Below the pieces are notes generated by a model, which did not search any database, was not told the DNA's origin, and saw nothing but the letters and a program-made list of their open reading frames with translations. This document shows positions 51,498 through 61,068 of a stretch of 64,000 nucleotides of DNA, in pieces. The position numbers were made by a program, and so were the translations under genes. Position 1 is the first letter of the stretch, and every line of letters starts with the position of its first letter. The DNA comes from Enterovibrio norvegicus FF-33 (GTDB lineage: Bacteria > Pseudomonadota > Gammaproteobacteria > Enterobacterales > Vibrionaceae). The stretch covers positions 972,259 to 1,036,258 of the forward strand of contig NZ_AJYD02000038.1 in assembly GCF_000286835.2 (NCBI RefSeq), written 5' to 3'.

Positions 51498-51967
51498 TCG
51501 AGCGCCTTCTCCTTATTATTGATACCAATGCGCTTCTTTAACGCAATAACGCTATTCACACGATAAAGTGTCACAGTAAAACGTCAGAAGACCGTCAGCA
51601 CTTGGTATTTCTTTTCGCTCGTTGTCACTTTGCTGCCACTAAATTTAAAAAAAACGACACGTCGTAAAGAGTGAGCAAAGTGTATGAGTGATACGGTAAT
51701 ATAAAGTTCCCTAAAAAGGCGGGATTCGTCTCATGATCCGATCCAGCTCGCAAAGTCTACCAGATAGCATGGTGACTCTGTAACCACTGCGTCTCGCCAT
51801 ATCCTTATCTCTGTGAATATAACGAGTATCTAACGCTCGGCCCACTTAGCATTCTACGGTCTGCAGGATTAGTGTAAACTGACCAAACCACCTGAATATC
51901 TCGTTGTTTCAAATGACAGCAGGCGGATTTGTGCAAGCTTCATTTGAGAGAAAGGAATACATAATCA
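51498..51967. other. Divergent promoter region rpoE-nadB
   Basis: A 470-bp gap between the rpoE and nadB starts. It contains the sigma-E-type promoter at 51683-51710. I looked for an rseD-like leader frame upstream of rpoE and found only frames of fewer than 20 codons, so none is called. Confidence 0.6.
51683..51710 (-). promoter_or_regulatory. Sigma-E-type promoter upstream of rpoE
   Basis: On the minus strand GGAACTT (51704-51710) matches the sigma-E -35 consensus exactly. After a 16-bp spacer comes TCATA (51683-51687), a fair -10 (consensus TCTGA/TCAAA). It points towards rpoE, about 190 nt from its start, so autoregulation as in E. coli is likely. Confidence 0.75.
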
Positions 51968-53584
51968 ATGAGCAAACACCCAGAACACATCTGTGACGTA
52001 CTGGTTATTGGCAGTGGTGCCGCGGGTTTATCCCTAGCACTGCATCTTGCGCCGACACAAAAAGTGATGGTGTTAAGCAAAGGCCCAAGCAGTGAAGGGG
52101 CAACTTACTACGCACAAGGTGGCATTGCCGCTGTTTTTGACGAAAGCGATTCCATTGAATCTCACGTTGAGGATACACAAATCGCTGGCGATGGCCTGTG
52201 TGACGAAGACATCGTGCACTTTATCGCAGAAAACGCCAAAGAATGTGTGCAATGGCTGATTGATGGTGGCGTTCCTTTTGATCGCGAAGAAAACAGCGAG
52301 AGTGACGAACCTAAATTTCACCTCACTCGTGAGGGTGGCCACAGTCATCGACGCATTCTGCATGCTGCCGATGCAACAGGCATGGCCGTACAAACATCGT
52401 TGCAAGAAAATGTCATGCAGCACCCAAACATCAAGGTGCTTGAGCGCCACAATGCCCTTGATCTCATCACCCGTAAAAAAATCGGTATCTCAGGGGCGAA
52501 TCGCGTGCTGGGTGCCTACGTGTGGAACCGAGATCGAGAAGCGGTTGAAACTGTCCGCGCTAAGTTTGTAGTACTTGCCACAGGCGGTGCCTCGAAGGTT
52601 TATCAATACACCTCGAACCCAGACGTCTCTTCAGGCGATGGTATTGCCATGGCATGGCGTGCTGGCTGTCGGGTCGCCAATCTTGAATTTAATCAGTTTC
52701 ACCCGACCTGCTTGTTCCACCCTGAAGCCAGAAACTATCTGATCACCGAAGCACTTCGTGGTGAAGGCGCGTATTTGCGCAGACCCGATGGTTCTCGCTT
52801 TATGACTGACTTTGACGAGCGTGCCGAGCTTGCGCCAAGGGATGTCGTCGCACGCGCTATCGATTTTGAAATGAAGCGCTTGGGTGCTGACTGCATGTAC
52901 ATCGACATCAGTCACAAAGACCCTGACTTTGTCATGAAGCATTTCCCCACTATTTATGAAAAGTTGCTCACCTATGGCTTTGATTTAACCACAGACGCGA
53001 TTCCTATTGTGCCAGCGGCTCACTACACCTGTGGCGGCGTGATGGTCGATAAAAACGGTCAGACCGATCTTCAAGGTCTTTATGCTATTGGTGAAGTCAG
53101 CTACACAGGGCTTCATGGCGCTAATCGCATGGCATCAAATTCATTACTGGAATGCGTGGTGTATGCATGGGCAGCAGCGATGCACATTGGCGAAAATGCC
53201 GCATCAGCCGAAGTGCCACCATCTGTACCACATTGGGATGACAGTCTCGTCACTTGCTCTGACGAAGAAGTCGTTATTCAGCACAACTGGCATGAACTGC
53301 GCCTGTTTATGTGGGACTACGTGGGCATTGTTCGCTCCACCAAGCGTCTTGAACGCGCGCTACGTCGTATTGAGTTATTGAAACAAGAAACGAACGAGTA
53401 TTACAGTAACTTCCGCGTATCCAACAACTTGCTAGAACTGCGTAATTTACTGCAAGTTGCAGAGCTGATGGTGCGCTGCGCCATGGCGCGTAAAGAAAGT
53501 CGCGGGTTGCATTACACTCTTGATTATCCTGACAAAGTCGAAAACAGTGGCCCAACCATTTTGGTCCCCGACTTTCCGTGCTAA
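51968..53584 (+). CDS. nadB: L-aspartate oxidase
   Basis: NadB oxidises L-aspartate to iminoaspartate with FAD, the first step of NAD synthesis. It has 538 residues. The FAD motif [18 protein letters not shown] is near residue 11. The block [19 protein letters not shown], the active-site region HFHPT-like [31 protein letters not shown] and [12 protein letters not shown] are conserved. AAAGGAA precedes the ATG. The divergent pairing with rpoE is conserved in gammaproteobacteria. Confidence 0.97.
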   Translation: MSKHPEHICDVLVIGSGAAGLSLALHLAPTQKVMVLSKGPSSEGATYYAQGGIAAVFDESDSIESHVEDTQIAGDGLCDEDIVHFIAENAKECVQWLIDGGVPFDREENSESDEPKFHLTREGGHSHRRILHAADATGMAVQTSLQENVMQHPNIKVLERHNALDLITRKKIGISGANRVLGAYVWNRDREAVETVRAKFVVLATGGASKVYQYTSNPDVSSGDGIAMAWRAGCRVANLEFNQFHPTCLFHPEARNYLITEALRGEGAYLRRPDGSRFMTDFDERAELAPRDVVARAIDFEMKRLGADCMYIDISHKDPDFVMKHFPTIYEKLLTYGFDLTTDAIPIVPAAHYTCGGVMVDKNGQTDLQGLYAIGEVSYTGLHGANRMASNSLLECVVYAWAAAMHIGENAASAEVPPSVPHWDDSLVTCSDEEVVIQHNWHELRLFMWDYVGIVRSTKRLERALRRIELLKQETNEYYSNFRVSNNLLELRNLLQVAELMVRCAMARKESRGLHYTLDYPDKVENSGPTILVPDFPC

Positions 53585-53596
53585 CTGACTGACATG

Positions 53597-53623
53597 AAAA
53601 AGCCCTCTACGTGAGGGCTTTTT
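53597..53623. terminator. Bidirectional terminator between nadB and chemoreceptor gene
   Basis: Eleven-bp arms (53597-53607 and 53613-53623, AAAAAGCCCTC and its complement) with a 5-nt loop, between convergent genes. Confidence 0.92.
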
Positions 53624-53690
53624 GTTGTCTTGAATTCAGTGAGTCGCCATCCATCAACGATTCACCGCTCTCACAGTGAGGGGCGAGACA

Positions 53691-55499
53691 TCAGGAACGA
53701 AATGCGGCGATAGCAGATTCCAACTCTTTGCTCTGCTCTGCAACACGTGCCGCTGCGCGTGCATTTTCACTGGTCGCAGCGGTGTTAGAGGAAGTGATGT
53801 CCTGAATGGAGTGTACGTTCAGATTCACCTCTTTCGCTACCATGCTTTGTTCTTCAATCGCCGCTGCAATTTGCGTGCTCATGTCCATGATTTGCTGCAT
53901 GTCGACGATGATGTTATCCAACTCTGTCGCCGCCTCTTCGACATAACTTACCGATTTCTCACTGTCGTTTTGGCAAGACGTAATTCGATCCACAACGTGG
54001 TTAGTCTGCTGCTGCAATGACGAAATCATGGTCGCAATTTCGTCGGTCGATTTATGGGTACGCGTTGCCAAAGATCGAACCTCGTCCGCCACTACGGCAA
54101 AACCTCGGCCCTGTTCGCCTGCACGTGCCGCTTCAATCGCTGCATTCAGTGCCAACAAGTTCGTCTGTTCCGAGATATCTTTGATGACATCAACCACACT
54201 ACCAATCTGTTGAGACAGCGAGACCAAGCTATGAATGTCACTATTGGCGATACCTAGTCCTTCTGACAGCGTGACAATAGCGTTACGTGTTGCTTGAACG
54301 GTTTGATGGCCTTTCTGTGCGCGTAATAGGCTTTGATCGGCATTTGATGCCGCCGCTTCGGTGTTTGATGCAATCTCTCGAATGGTTGCTTCCATTTCGT
54401 TAACAGCAGTGGCGGCCATTTCCGCTTCTGAATGCTGCTTATCAAGGGAGATTTCTGCATGGGAGCTACGTTTTTGAACATCTGACGCTGTTGCATTCAA
54501 TGTCGTGATCGACATTTTCACACCAGCAATTAAGGTCTGACAATGCTCAAGTACCGTATTGAAATCTGTTGCCACAACGGCGATTTCATCATCACCGTCG
54601 GCATTCGCACGCAATGTTAAATCGCGTTCCGCAGCGACCTGTTCCATGGTGCTGGTAAGCGTTCTAAGGCGACGCTGAATATCGCGATTTAGCCAAATAC
54701 TGATTGAAATGAGCAGTAAAAAAACCAACACCAGTACCGAACCTGTTGATGCTGCCAATGATCGGGTTGACGTGTTCAGTTCATCGGTAAGCTGGCCACG
54801 CATCGCATCAAAATCAAGTTCGACCTGATGAGTTTGCCCACGGATATTACCCAGCAAACCCGATTGATGATCCAATCCAACCGTACCGTTTAACTGCATA
54901 TAACGTTCAACCAATGCCTTTTGTTTAGTCAATAATGGACTCTTGACGCGTGACGACACATCAGTCCAAATCGCCTTAAATTCATCAAAACGCGCCATTG
55001 ACGTATCTGCCACCAGCAGACGAACCAAAGTAACGAGATATTCCACTTCAGCATTGTTTTGTTGCTGTGAAAGCAACGCGGTATTAGCCGCGGTTAATTC
55101 GCCCCACGTGCCCAACTCTCGATTCAACCCGAGTGCTTTGTAGCCTTCAGTAAGGTCAATAAAGCCATCACGATAATTCTTCATCGCTTGTTTGACCGCG
55201 CCAATTTGAGGCAACGTCAGATCCAAGGCGTTTGCTTCTTGCTGCAACTGAATAAGCGATGCATCAAACTCCGAGACATTCGCTTCAAACCGATCAATGT
55301 ATTTGCTGTCTAAACGAGACAGAAAATCCTTTTCATTTCTTCGCATGTTGAGCAATTGAACTTCCAGGTCGCCAACAAGTGTCAATTTGGTTTTCAAGTC
55401 AACCATACGCTCCGAAGCCTGCCAGCCGACAAGGGCAAACAAGACCAAAGACACCGCAGAAAATGCGGTCAGTGAATAAAGCTTGGTTCTAATTTTCAT
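53691..55499 (-). CDS. Methyl-accepting chemotaxis protein with helical sensor domain
   Basis: A 602-residue chemoreceptor. A membrane helix (about 8-26) is followed by a long helical periplasmic region (about 30-250) that includes the [14 protein letters not shown] segment seen in helical bimodular (HBM) sensors. A second membrane helix (about 253-272), a HAMP domain and a signalling domain come next; the hairpin tip is [35 protein letters not shown]. Described HBM receptors bind organic acids or similar ligands, but the ligand here is unknown. It is inserted between nadB and ygfX-sdhE, which are neighbours in Vibrio. Confidence 0.92.
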   Translation of the reverse strand: MKIRTKLYSLTAFSAVSLVLFALVGWQASERMVDLKTKLTLVGDLEVQLLNMRRNEKDFLSRLDSKYIDRFEANVSEFDASLIQLQQEANALDLTLPQIGAVKQAMKNYRDGFIDLTEGYKALGLNRELGTWGELTAANTALLSQQQNNAEVEYLVTLVRLLVADTSMARFDEFKAIWTDVSSRVKSPLLTKQKALVERYMQLNGTVGLDHQSGLLGNIRGQTHQVELDFDAMRGQLTDELNTSTRSLAASTGSVLVLVFLLLISISIWLNRDIQRRLRTLTSTMEQVAAERDLTLRANADGDDEIAVVATDFNTVLEHCQTLIAGVKMSITTLNATASDVQKRSSHAEISLDKQHSEAEMAATAVNEMEATIREIASNTEAAASNADQSLLRAQKGHQTVQATRNAIVTLSEGLGIANSDIHSLVSLSQQIGSVVDVIKDISEQTNLLALNAAIEAARAGEQGRGFAVVADEVRSLATRTHKSTDEIATMISSLQQQTNHVVDRITSCQNDSEKSVSYVEEAATELDNIIVDMQQIMDMSTQIAAAIEEQSMVAKEVNLNVHSIQDITSSNTAATSENARAAARVAEQSKELESAIAAFRS

Positions 55500-55634
55500 G
55501 TCACCCCTTCCCTATAGACTTCGTGGGTACAGCGTATCGAAAGCAAGACAAATGGCTGTATAGCTTGTTATCGGCGGGCTCAATGATTCGTTTAGGGATG
55601 GCGTACGTTAAATATTCAATAAACGTGAAGTTGA

Positions 55635-56042
55635 TCAGCTTTTCAGCACAAGGCAGACCCGACTAATATGGCGAAAAGTGTCATGAGAGAACGCATCGGC
55701 AGCCAGTGGTAAACGAAGACGACACTGATGGCGTTTAAGATCTAAAACAATTAAATGTCTGCTAAACAAAAAGATACGTGAAACATCATAATCTTTGCCT
55801 TGATAGCGGCAAAGGCCACTACTGTGCAGTTGCATATTGCCAGTCATTGAACCGACATGCTTAAGGCGACGCATCAAGTCAGACAATAGAAACACAAGCA
55901 GGAGAGTTTTGGCTTCAAGAGGAAACGCAGAAGCAACGAAGAGTAACATCACCAGAGAGACATAGAGAGTAAACAGCCCCCAGCGCAACCATCGAGAGCG
56001 CTGGAGCCGTGTGTTAACGCAATTTGCTGCGGTTATGTGCAA
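55635..56042 (-). CDS. ygfX: YgfX (CptA) family membrane protein
   Basis: A 135-residue protein with two close membrane helices (about 22-55), then a soluble part (LCRYQGKDYDVSRIFLFSRHLIVLDLKR). It matches the YgfX/CptA family, which in E. coli is encoded with SdhE and was reported to act on MreB and FtsZ. Sequence identity in this family is low, so the call rests partly on position. The ATG at 56042 overlaps the end of sdhE by 29 bp. Confidence 0.8.
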   Translation of the reverse strand: MHITAANCVNTRLQRSRWLRWGLFTLYVSLVMLLFVASAFPLEAKTLLLVFLLSDLMRRLKHVGSMTGNMQLHSSGLCRYQGKDYDVSRIFLFSRHLIVLDLKRHQCRLRLPLAADAFSHDTFRHISRVCLVLKS

Positions 56043-56274
56043 TGATTTTATCCGTCATTGTCGCATGTGCTGGCAACGCACTGCGGGTGTGCCCCATTAG
56101 CCAAGAAAACAAATCGGGGTCATCACATTCAAGCAGCGTCACGAAATCCTGTTTTTCTGCCTGTGTCAGGTCATCAAAACACTCTTCGAAAAACGGCATA
56201 ATGATCACGTCCAGCTCTAACATGCCACGACGGCATGCCCATTTGATCCGCGGTTTATCTTCGGCGGTCAGCAT
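56014..56274 (-). CDS. sdhE: FAD assembly factor SdhE (CptB)
   Basis: SdhE promotes covalent flavinylation of SdhA in succinate dehydrogenase. The 86-residue product has the RGxxE signature in IKWACRRGMLELDVIIMPFFEECFDDL. I chose the ATG at 56274 (MLTAEDKPR) with GAGGTAATC just upstream; an in-frame ATG at 56304 lacks a ribosome site. It is divergent from ygfZ, as in E. coli. Confidence 0.93.
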   Translation of the reverse strand: MLTAEDKPRIKWACRRGMLELDVIIMPFFEECFDDLTQAEKQDFVTLLECDDPDLFSWLMGHTRSALPAHATMTDKIIAHNRSKLR

Positions 56275-56463
56275 GATTACCTCATTCAGTGTCAAACATA
56301 ACAAGCCAAATAGTATCAGTGCCCTTACTTAGGCGCTATTACTGCCGATGTAAGGGTGTTGACCTTGTGATCTAGGTAACTCACCCTTACATAAAGAGTT
56401 AATGCTGACATTCCTTGCAGACCGCATTACCATAACGAATCCGTTTTTTTAGCGAGAGACACC

Positions 56464-57444
56464 ATGACAACTTGGTACCAAACGCACACGTTTCCTAGAC
56501 TCCCACTTTCTTCAGACAGTGCTCTTCCTGCACTGTCAGTGATCGCGCTTGACCATATTGCACTGATTACCGCAGTGGGTGCAGACACCATCAGCTATCT
56601 TCAAGGTCAACTGACCTGCGATCTGGTGTCATTAGAAAAGAACCGCTCAACCCTCGCCGCACAGTGTGACGCAAAAGGCAAAGTATGGTCAGTCATGCGC
56701 CTTTTCCATCACGGTGAAGGCATCGCATATACCCAACCGGCTTCAATTGCCGAAAAGCAGTTAGCTGAAATCAAAAAATACGCTGTGTTTTCTAAAATCA
56801 CCTTCACCCTAAGCGAACAAGTTCTCATTGGTGTTGTTGGCGATAAAGCCGATAACGCGATGCAATCTCGCTTTTTGGGCGATGGCGACGTGCGACAAAC
56901 TCAAACTGGCACTGCCGTTAAAATTGAAGCCAATCGCTGGCTATTAGCTGTCGATGCAGAAGAAGCCGACAACATCATTAATGAACTCGGTGAGCGCGCC
57001 GTATTAAGCGACAACAGCGTGTGGGATTTGTGTGAACTTCGCAGCGCAATCCCTGCTATCACCGATATCACCACCAACGAATTCATTCCTCAGGCGCTTA
57101 ACCTGCAGGCATTGGATGGCATTAGCTTTAAAAAAGGCTGTTACACAGGGCAAGAAACCGTTGCTCGCGCCAAGTATCGCGGTATCAATAAACGTGCGGC
57201 GTATTTACTGCAAGGTGAAGCCAATGAAGCACCAAAATCTGGTGATGTGTTTGATCGCAGCGTGGGTGAAAACTGGCGTACCGGTGGCACTGTGCTTTCA
57301 GGTTACCGCTTTGATAATGGTCAGGCGCTAGCACTGGTCGTGCTGCCAAATAATTTGGAAGATGACAGCCAATTCCGCCTGCCAGACACTGACTCGCTAT
57401 GGCACAAAACTGACATGCCTTACAGCCTAGAAGATGATGCCTGA
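56464..57444 (+). CDS. ygfZ: tRNA-modifying / Fe-S protein YgfZ
   Basis: A folate-dependent protein needed for activity of some iron-sulfur enzymes such as MiaB. It has 326 residues. The family hallmark is KGCYTGQETVARAKYRG near residue 223, with the GcvT-like N-terminal block GADTISYLQGQLTCDL. Its last codons overlap the next gene by 11 bp. It sits divergent from sdhE, a conserved arrangement. Confidence 0.95.
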   Translation: MTTWYQTHTFPRLPLSSDSALPALSVIALDHIALITAVGADTISYLQGQLTCDLVSLEKNRSTLAAQCDAKGKVWSVMRLFHHGEGIAYTQPASIAEKQLAEIKKYAVFSKITFTLSEQVLIGVVGDKADNAMQSRFLGDGDVRQTQTGTAVKIEANRWLLAVDAEEADNIINELGERAVLSDNSVWDLCELRSAIPAITDITTNEFIPQALNLQALDGISFKKGCYTGQETVARAKYRGINKRAAYLLQGEANEAPKSGDVFDRSVGENWRTGGTVLSGYRFDNGQALALVVLPNNLEDDSQFRLPDTDSLWHKTDMPYSLEDDA

Positions 57445-57925
57445 TCTTAATACACCTATCGTTGTGATGCTGCGTGACAATGACATTGCACATCGCATAC
57501 TGCCGCATCAACGTGCAGCCACCACGATATTAGACGCCGCAGAGCAACGCGGCGTCGACCCTCGCCAATTAGTGAAATCGATGCTGTTGCGCGACATGGG
57601 CGGCCAGTACGCATTAGCCTGCTTACCGGGCACAGCGTCGGTGGATCCAAAAAAAGTACGCGCATTGCTAGGTTGTCGTCGCATGACCTGTGTTGATAGC
57701 ACCCATGTTCAAAGCATTACTGGCTATTCGCCGGGCATGATCACGCCTATTGCAGTATTGGGGGCGATGCCGATTTTCTTCGACCCTTCTCTCAGCGAAT
57801 TTGAACATGTCAATATCAGCAGTGGTTCGCCATTGGCAGGCATTGAATTGGCCTATCAAGATCTCATTGCCCTGTGCCAACCTGTGGTGGCCGACATTTG
57901 CCGTGAGGGTACGCCAAGCTCATGA
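57434..57925 (+). CDS. YbaK/EbsC-type aminoacyl-tRNA deacylase family protein
   Basis: A 163-residue protein of the YbaK/EbsC family, whose E. coli member removes Cys from tRNA-Pro. Features are the QLVKSMLLRDMGGQYALACLPG segment with the family Lys, and TGYSPGMITPIAV. It differs clearly from the other YbaK-type protein in this window (14689-15192). It begins inside the end of ygfZ (adjacent ATGs at 57434 and 57437) and overlaps the LysR gene by 4 bp, so the three genes look like one operon. Confidence 0.82.
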   Translation: MMPDLNTPIVVMLRDNDIAHRILPHQRAATTILDAAEQRGVDPRQLVKSMLLRDMGGQYALACLPGTASVDPKKVRALLGCRRMTCVDSTHVQSITGYSPGMITPIAVLGAMPIFFDPSLSEFEHVNISSGSPLAGIELAYQDLIALCQPVVADICREGTPSS

Positions 57926-58857
57926 GTCGCGTAAATTGGCGTGGTGTGGATTTAAACCTACTGGTGGCTTTCTCCGCGCTAATGGACACACGCAGTGTCA
58001 CTCGCGCGGCCGAAAAACTATCCATTGGGCAATCGGCCATGAGCCACAACCTCTCCCGTCTTCGCTCCCTGCTTGATGACCCACTGTTCCACCGTCAAGG
58101 CAACGAAATGCTGCCGACAGCAAGGGCGATAGAACTGGAGCCCGTCATCACCCAACTATTAGAAACCATCGCCAGTGACGTGCTGACACCTATGGCATTC
58201 GAGCCATCACAATATCAAGGCGTGGTGAGGATTGGCCTGACTGATTATGCAGAGCTCGTCTTTGCCCCTGCACTGTTTGATGTGTTTCGCCAGCAAGCGC
58301 CGCACTGCCAACTGAGTTGCCGCCCCGTCGATCGCGTCAATTATCGCGAAGCCTTGAAAGCGGATCAGGTCGATGTGGTATTAGGTGCAGTGGAAACGCA
58401 CGACCCTACGCTGCGTATGGAAGATCTCTACACGGAGCGCCACGTGTGTTTATTCGATCCTGTCGCGACGGCGCTAAAAAGCCCACTGACATTGGATGAC
58501 TACATCACCACACCCCACGCGCTTGTTACTGTGGATGGGCAGCTTAGTAGCCCAGTCGATGACACACTCAAAGCCTTTGGGTGTGATAGGCAGGTTGTGA
58601 TGGGCTCACAGCGCTTTCTTACTGTTCGCCATTTACTATCAGGTAGAAACCTCATCTGCACCGTTGCAGAGCTGATGGCAAAACTGGACATGTTCAACAC
58701 CATGCTCGCGATCAGCCCTGCGCCCGTCGATGTCAGCAATTTTGTTATCCGCCAGATTTGGCACAAGAAACACGCCAACAGTGCTAAGAATCTATGGATT
58801 CGCCAAACCATTCATCAAACCGTCCGCCAACAAGTGCAAGATTTACGTGCCAGATAA
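57922..58857 (+). CDS. LysR-family transcriptional regulator
   Basis: A 311-residue regulator. The N-terminal winged helix-turn-helix (LLVAFSALMDTRSVTRAAEKLSIGQSAMSHNLSRLRSLLDDPLF, about 11-54) is typical, followed by a periplasmic-binding-protein-like effector domain. The ATG overlaps the YbaK-type stop (ATGA). It is not divergent from a target gene, so its regulon cannot be guessed. No closer subfamily is recognised. Confidence 0.88.
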   Translation: MSRVNWRGVDLNLLVAFSALMDTRSVTRAAEKLSIGQSAMSHNLSRLRSLLDDPLFHRQGNEMLPTARAIELEPVITQLLETIASDVLTPMAFEPSQYQGVVRIGLTDYAELVFAPALFDVFRQQAPHCQLSCRPVDRVNYREALKADQVDVVLGAVETHDPTLRMEDLYTERHVCLFDPVATALKSPLTLDDYITTPHALVTVDGQLSSPVDDTLKAFGCDRQVVMGSQRFLTVRHLLSGRNLICTVAELMAKLDMFNTMLAISPAPVDVSNFVIRQIWHKKHANSAKNLWIRQTIHQTVRQQVQDLRAR

Positions 58858-59072
58858 ATAAACCAAGTGTCTAGTTATCTAGAATGTGACCTATCCCAAA
58901 TTCATTCGCTTAATCCTCATTTTATTCGATCAAGTGTCTTAGCTGTCACATTGTGGTCATGCACGCGTCGTTATAATGCAGCCCGCCAAAATTCCAGAAT
59001 GAATCACTGGAATAAAGGATGTTGGCTAGCCGTGCCGGGAGGCACAATAATAAAAAAGAAAAGGAACTGCGA

Positions 59073-59276
59073 ATGCGGATGTTTAATCGTTATTTCCCGA
59101 CTCTCATCGCCAAACACGTCTATCGGTTGTTTAACGGACGTATTTATATTGATGGCCGCGGAGATTTCGACTTTCATCAGGGAATGGTGCAGGCGCAATC
59201 AGACGCGGATTTTGAGCATTATCGTACCGTAAAGGAAATTAATGCTGAGATCCGACGCTTGAAAGAGCAGTGCTAA
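59073..59276 (+). CDS. Small conserved-looking protein of unknown function
   Basis: A 67-residue basic protein beginning MRMFNRYFPTLIAKHVYRLFNGRIYIDGRGDFDFH and ending in a short helical KEINAEIRRLKEQC. An AAGGAAC ribosome site lies 5 nt before the ATG, and a strong terminator follows, so it looks like a real one-gene unit. I recall similar small proteins in Vibrionaceae but know no function. No signal peptide or membrane helix is seen. Confidence 0.7.
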   Translation: MRMFNRYFPTLIAKHVYRLFNGRIYIDGRGDFDFHQGMVQAQSDADFEHYRTVKEINAEIRRLKEQC

Positions 59277-59303
59277 TTAGTGCTTCAAACACTTCGCTTG
59301 ATC

Positions 59304-59332
59304 AAAAACACCGCGCATTGCGCGGTGTTTTT
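59304..59332. terminator. Bidirectional terminator between the small protein gene and gcvH
   Basis: Thirteen-bp arms (59304-59316 and 59320-59332, AAAAACACCGCGC and its complement) with a 3-nt loop. Confidence 0.93.
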
Positions 59333-59349
59333 TTATTGTTTCAACTGGA

Positions 59350-59742
59350 CTACTCTTCTTCTTCCAGATTTTCTTGATACGCTTGTGCATCAAGAAGCTC
59401 ATTGAGTTCCGAATCGTCGGTGATACGAATTTGGAACAACCAACCATCTCCGTAAGCGTCGGTGTTGACGTACTCCGGAGAGCCTTCCAAATCTTCATTG
59501 ACCGCAACGACTTCGCCCGTCAGCGGCGAATAAATATCTGAGGCCGCTTTTACTGATTCAGCAACGGCGCAATCATCACCCGCATTTACGGTGTCACCCA
59601 CCTCTGGTAAATCAACGAAGACCATATCACCCAGCATTGCCTGAGCATGGTCAGAAATGCCTACGGTATACACACCATTGCCTTCAGGTCGAACCCACTC
59701 GTGGGATGCCGCGAATTTTAACTCAGATGGGATATCACTCAT
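59350..59742 (-). CDS. gcvH: Glycine cleavage system H protein
   Basis: GcvH carries the lipoyl arm that shuttles the aminomethyl group between the P and T proteins. It has 130 residues. The lipoylated lysine is K65 in [40 protein letters not shown] and the DGWLFQI block are typical. It stands alone here, without gcvT or gcvP. In the 250-bp upstream region I saw no glycine riboswitch core. Confidence 0.96.
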   Translation of the reverse strand: MSDIPSELKFAASHEWVRPEGNGVYTVGISDHAQAMLGDMVFVDLPEVGDTVNAGDDCAVAESVKAASDIYSPLTGEVVAVNEDLEGSPEYVNTDAYGDGWLFQIRITDDSELNELLDAQAYQENLEEEE

Positions 59743-59940
59743 AAATCAGGTTCCTTCATAAATTTGTGCTGCAAACTGTCGGTGACTTAAAAAAGCGCAC
59801 AACATCAGATACGCAAGGTAGGAAAGCCTTCACCTAATCGCAAGGAAAATCACTACACAGGAAGCAATTGTTTTAACTCGATCAACCCTTGTCTCAAACA
59901 TTGATTCAGCGACAGTCCAGAATACCGCCCAATCCAAACA

Positions 59941-59976
59941 AAAAAAAGCCAATGACAACATAACTGCCATTGGCGC
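59941..59976 (-). terminator. Terminator of the first mscS gene
   Basis: Arms GCCAATG (59948-59954) and CATTGGC (59968-59974) with a 13-nt loop. The long A-run on the left reads as a U-run on the minus strand, just after the stop at 59997. Confidence 0.85.
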
Positions 59977-59996
59977 TTTATTCACTTAGCTAAGTA

Positions 59997-60830
59997 TTAG
60001 CTTTCGCTTTTTTGCACATGAACATCCATTTGAGGGAAAGGAATTTCTATTCCTTCTTCGTCCAATGCTTCTTTGATAGCTTGCAGCAAATCGAAGTAAA
60101 CCGGCCAGTAATCACCAGTGCGCACCCAAGGACGTACCACAAGGTTTACCGATGAATCGGCTAGCTCAACCACACCGATAGTTGGCTCAGGCTCAGCAAG
60201 AAGACGTGACTCTGCCGCCAATACGCGTGTCAGTACATCTTTGGTTTTTTTCAAATCCGCGTTATAGGAAACGCCAACAACGAAGTCGATACGACGGGTA
60301 TCATGACGTGAATAGTTGGTGATTGGGCTAGAGATAACGCCACCGTTAGGCACAACGATCATTTTGTTGTCAGGCGTTTTCAATACCGTCGAGAAAATTT
60401 GGATTGAATCTACTGAACCTGCTACACCCGCGATTTCAACGTAGTCGCCCGATTTAAACGGACGGAATGCAACAATCAATACGCCCGCAGCAAAGTTTGA
60501 CAGCGACCCTTGCAGTGCCAAGCCAACAGCAAGACCTGCAGCACCGATAACAGCAACCACAGATGCGGTTTGAACACCCAATTTACCCAGCGCTGCAATC
60601 AGGACAATAACGAATAGTAAATAGCGAATAAAGGTATGCACGAATTCAACAACAGCATTGTCGAGGTCTTTCTTGCGTAACACTTTCGCGACGGTACCGG
60701 CAATCTTTTTAACGACCCAATTACCGATAATGATAATAACGAGCGCGGATATAACATTCACCGCGTATTGAAGCAGCAGATCTTGGTTTGCAGTAAACCA
60801 ATTCAAGGCTTCATTAGTTGCATTTTCCAT
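59997..60830 (-). CDS. Small-conductance mechanosensitive channel MscS (copy 1)
   Basis: A 277-residue inner-membrane tension-gated channel that releases solutes on hypo-osmotic shock. Three membrane helices are followed by the beta domain. The pore-lining TM3 motif AGLAVGLALQGSLSNFAAGVLIVAFRPFKSGDYVEI is intact, and the C-terminus is EEGIEIPFPQMDVHV. It is highly similar to the next gene (61069-61974), a tandem duplication. Each copy has its own terminator, so they may be expressed separately. Which copy is the orthologue of E. coli mscS is unclear. Confidence 0.94.
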   Translation of the reverse strand: MENATNEALNWFTANQDLLLQYAVNVISALVIIIIGNWVVKKIAGTVAKVLRKKDLDNAVVEFVHTFIRYLLFVIVLIAALGKLGVQTASVVAVIGAAGLAVGLALQGSLSNFAAGVLIVAFRPFKSGDYVEIAGVAGSVDSIQIFSTVLKTPDNKMIVVPNGGVISSPITNYSRHDTRRIDFVVGVSYNADLKKTKDVLTRVLAAESRLLAEPEPTIGVVELADSSVNLVVRPWVRTGDYWPVYFDLLQAIKEALDEEGIEIPFPQMDVHVQKSES

Positions 60831-61022
60831 TGCGATTCCCTTGATAGTTGTTTTGTAGTTTGGTCGATTTCCCTGAGAGTCGACAACAAGAGCCTCTCAT
60901 TTCCGGATCAATCCGCACCAGAAAAATCAGAGCAGAGTGTACAGTTTAAACAGTAAAAAATACTGTCTCAAATTTAAAACACTCACACTGATCTATTTGT
61001 GACTTCTCGGGATGACACGCAT

Positions 61023-61049
61023 AAAAAAGCCCTACCAAAGGGCAGGGCT
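61023..61049 (-). terminator. Terminator of the second mscS gene
   Basis: AGCCCT (61028-61033) and AGGGCT (61044-61049) pair with a 10-nt loop. The A-run at 61023-61028 becomes a U-run on the minus strand. Confidence 0.75.
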
Positions 61050-61068
61050 CAACTTCAATATGCTGTCT

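Noticed and set aside
51498-51690. rseD-like leader peptide for rpoE
   Set aside because: Only frames shorter than 20 codons with no clear start exist in the leader.
51733-51783. 16-codon mini-frame upstream of nadB
   Set aside because: No ribosome site and no link to NAD control; expected by chance in 470 bp.
59743-59940. Possible glycine riboswitch upstream of gcvH
   Set aside because: I looked for the tandem glycine aptamer core on the minus strand and did not find its conserved elements.
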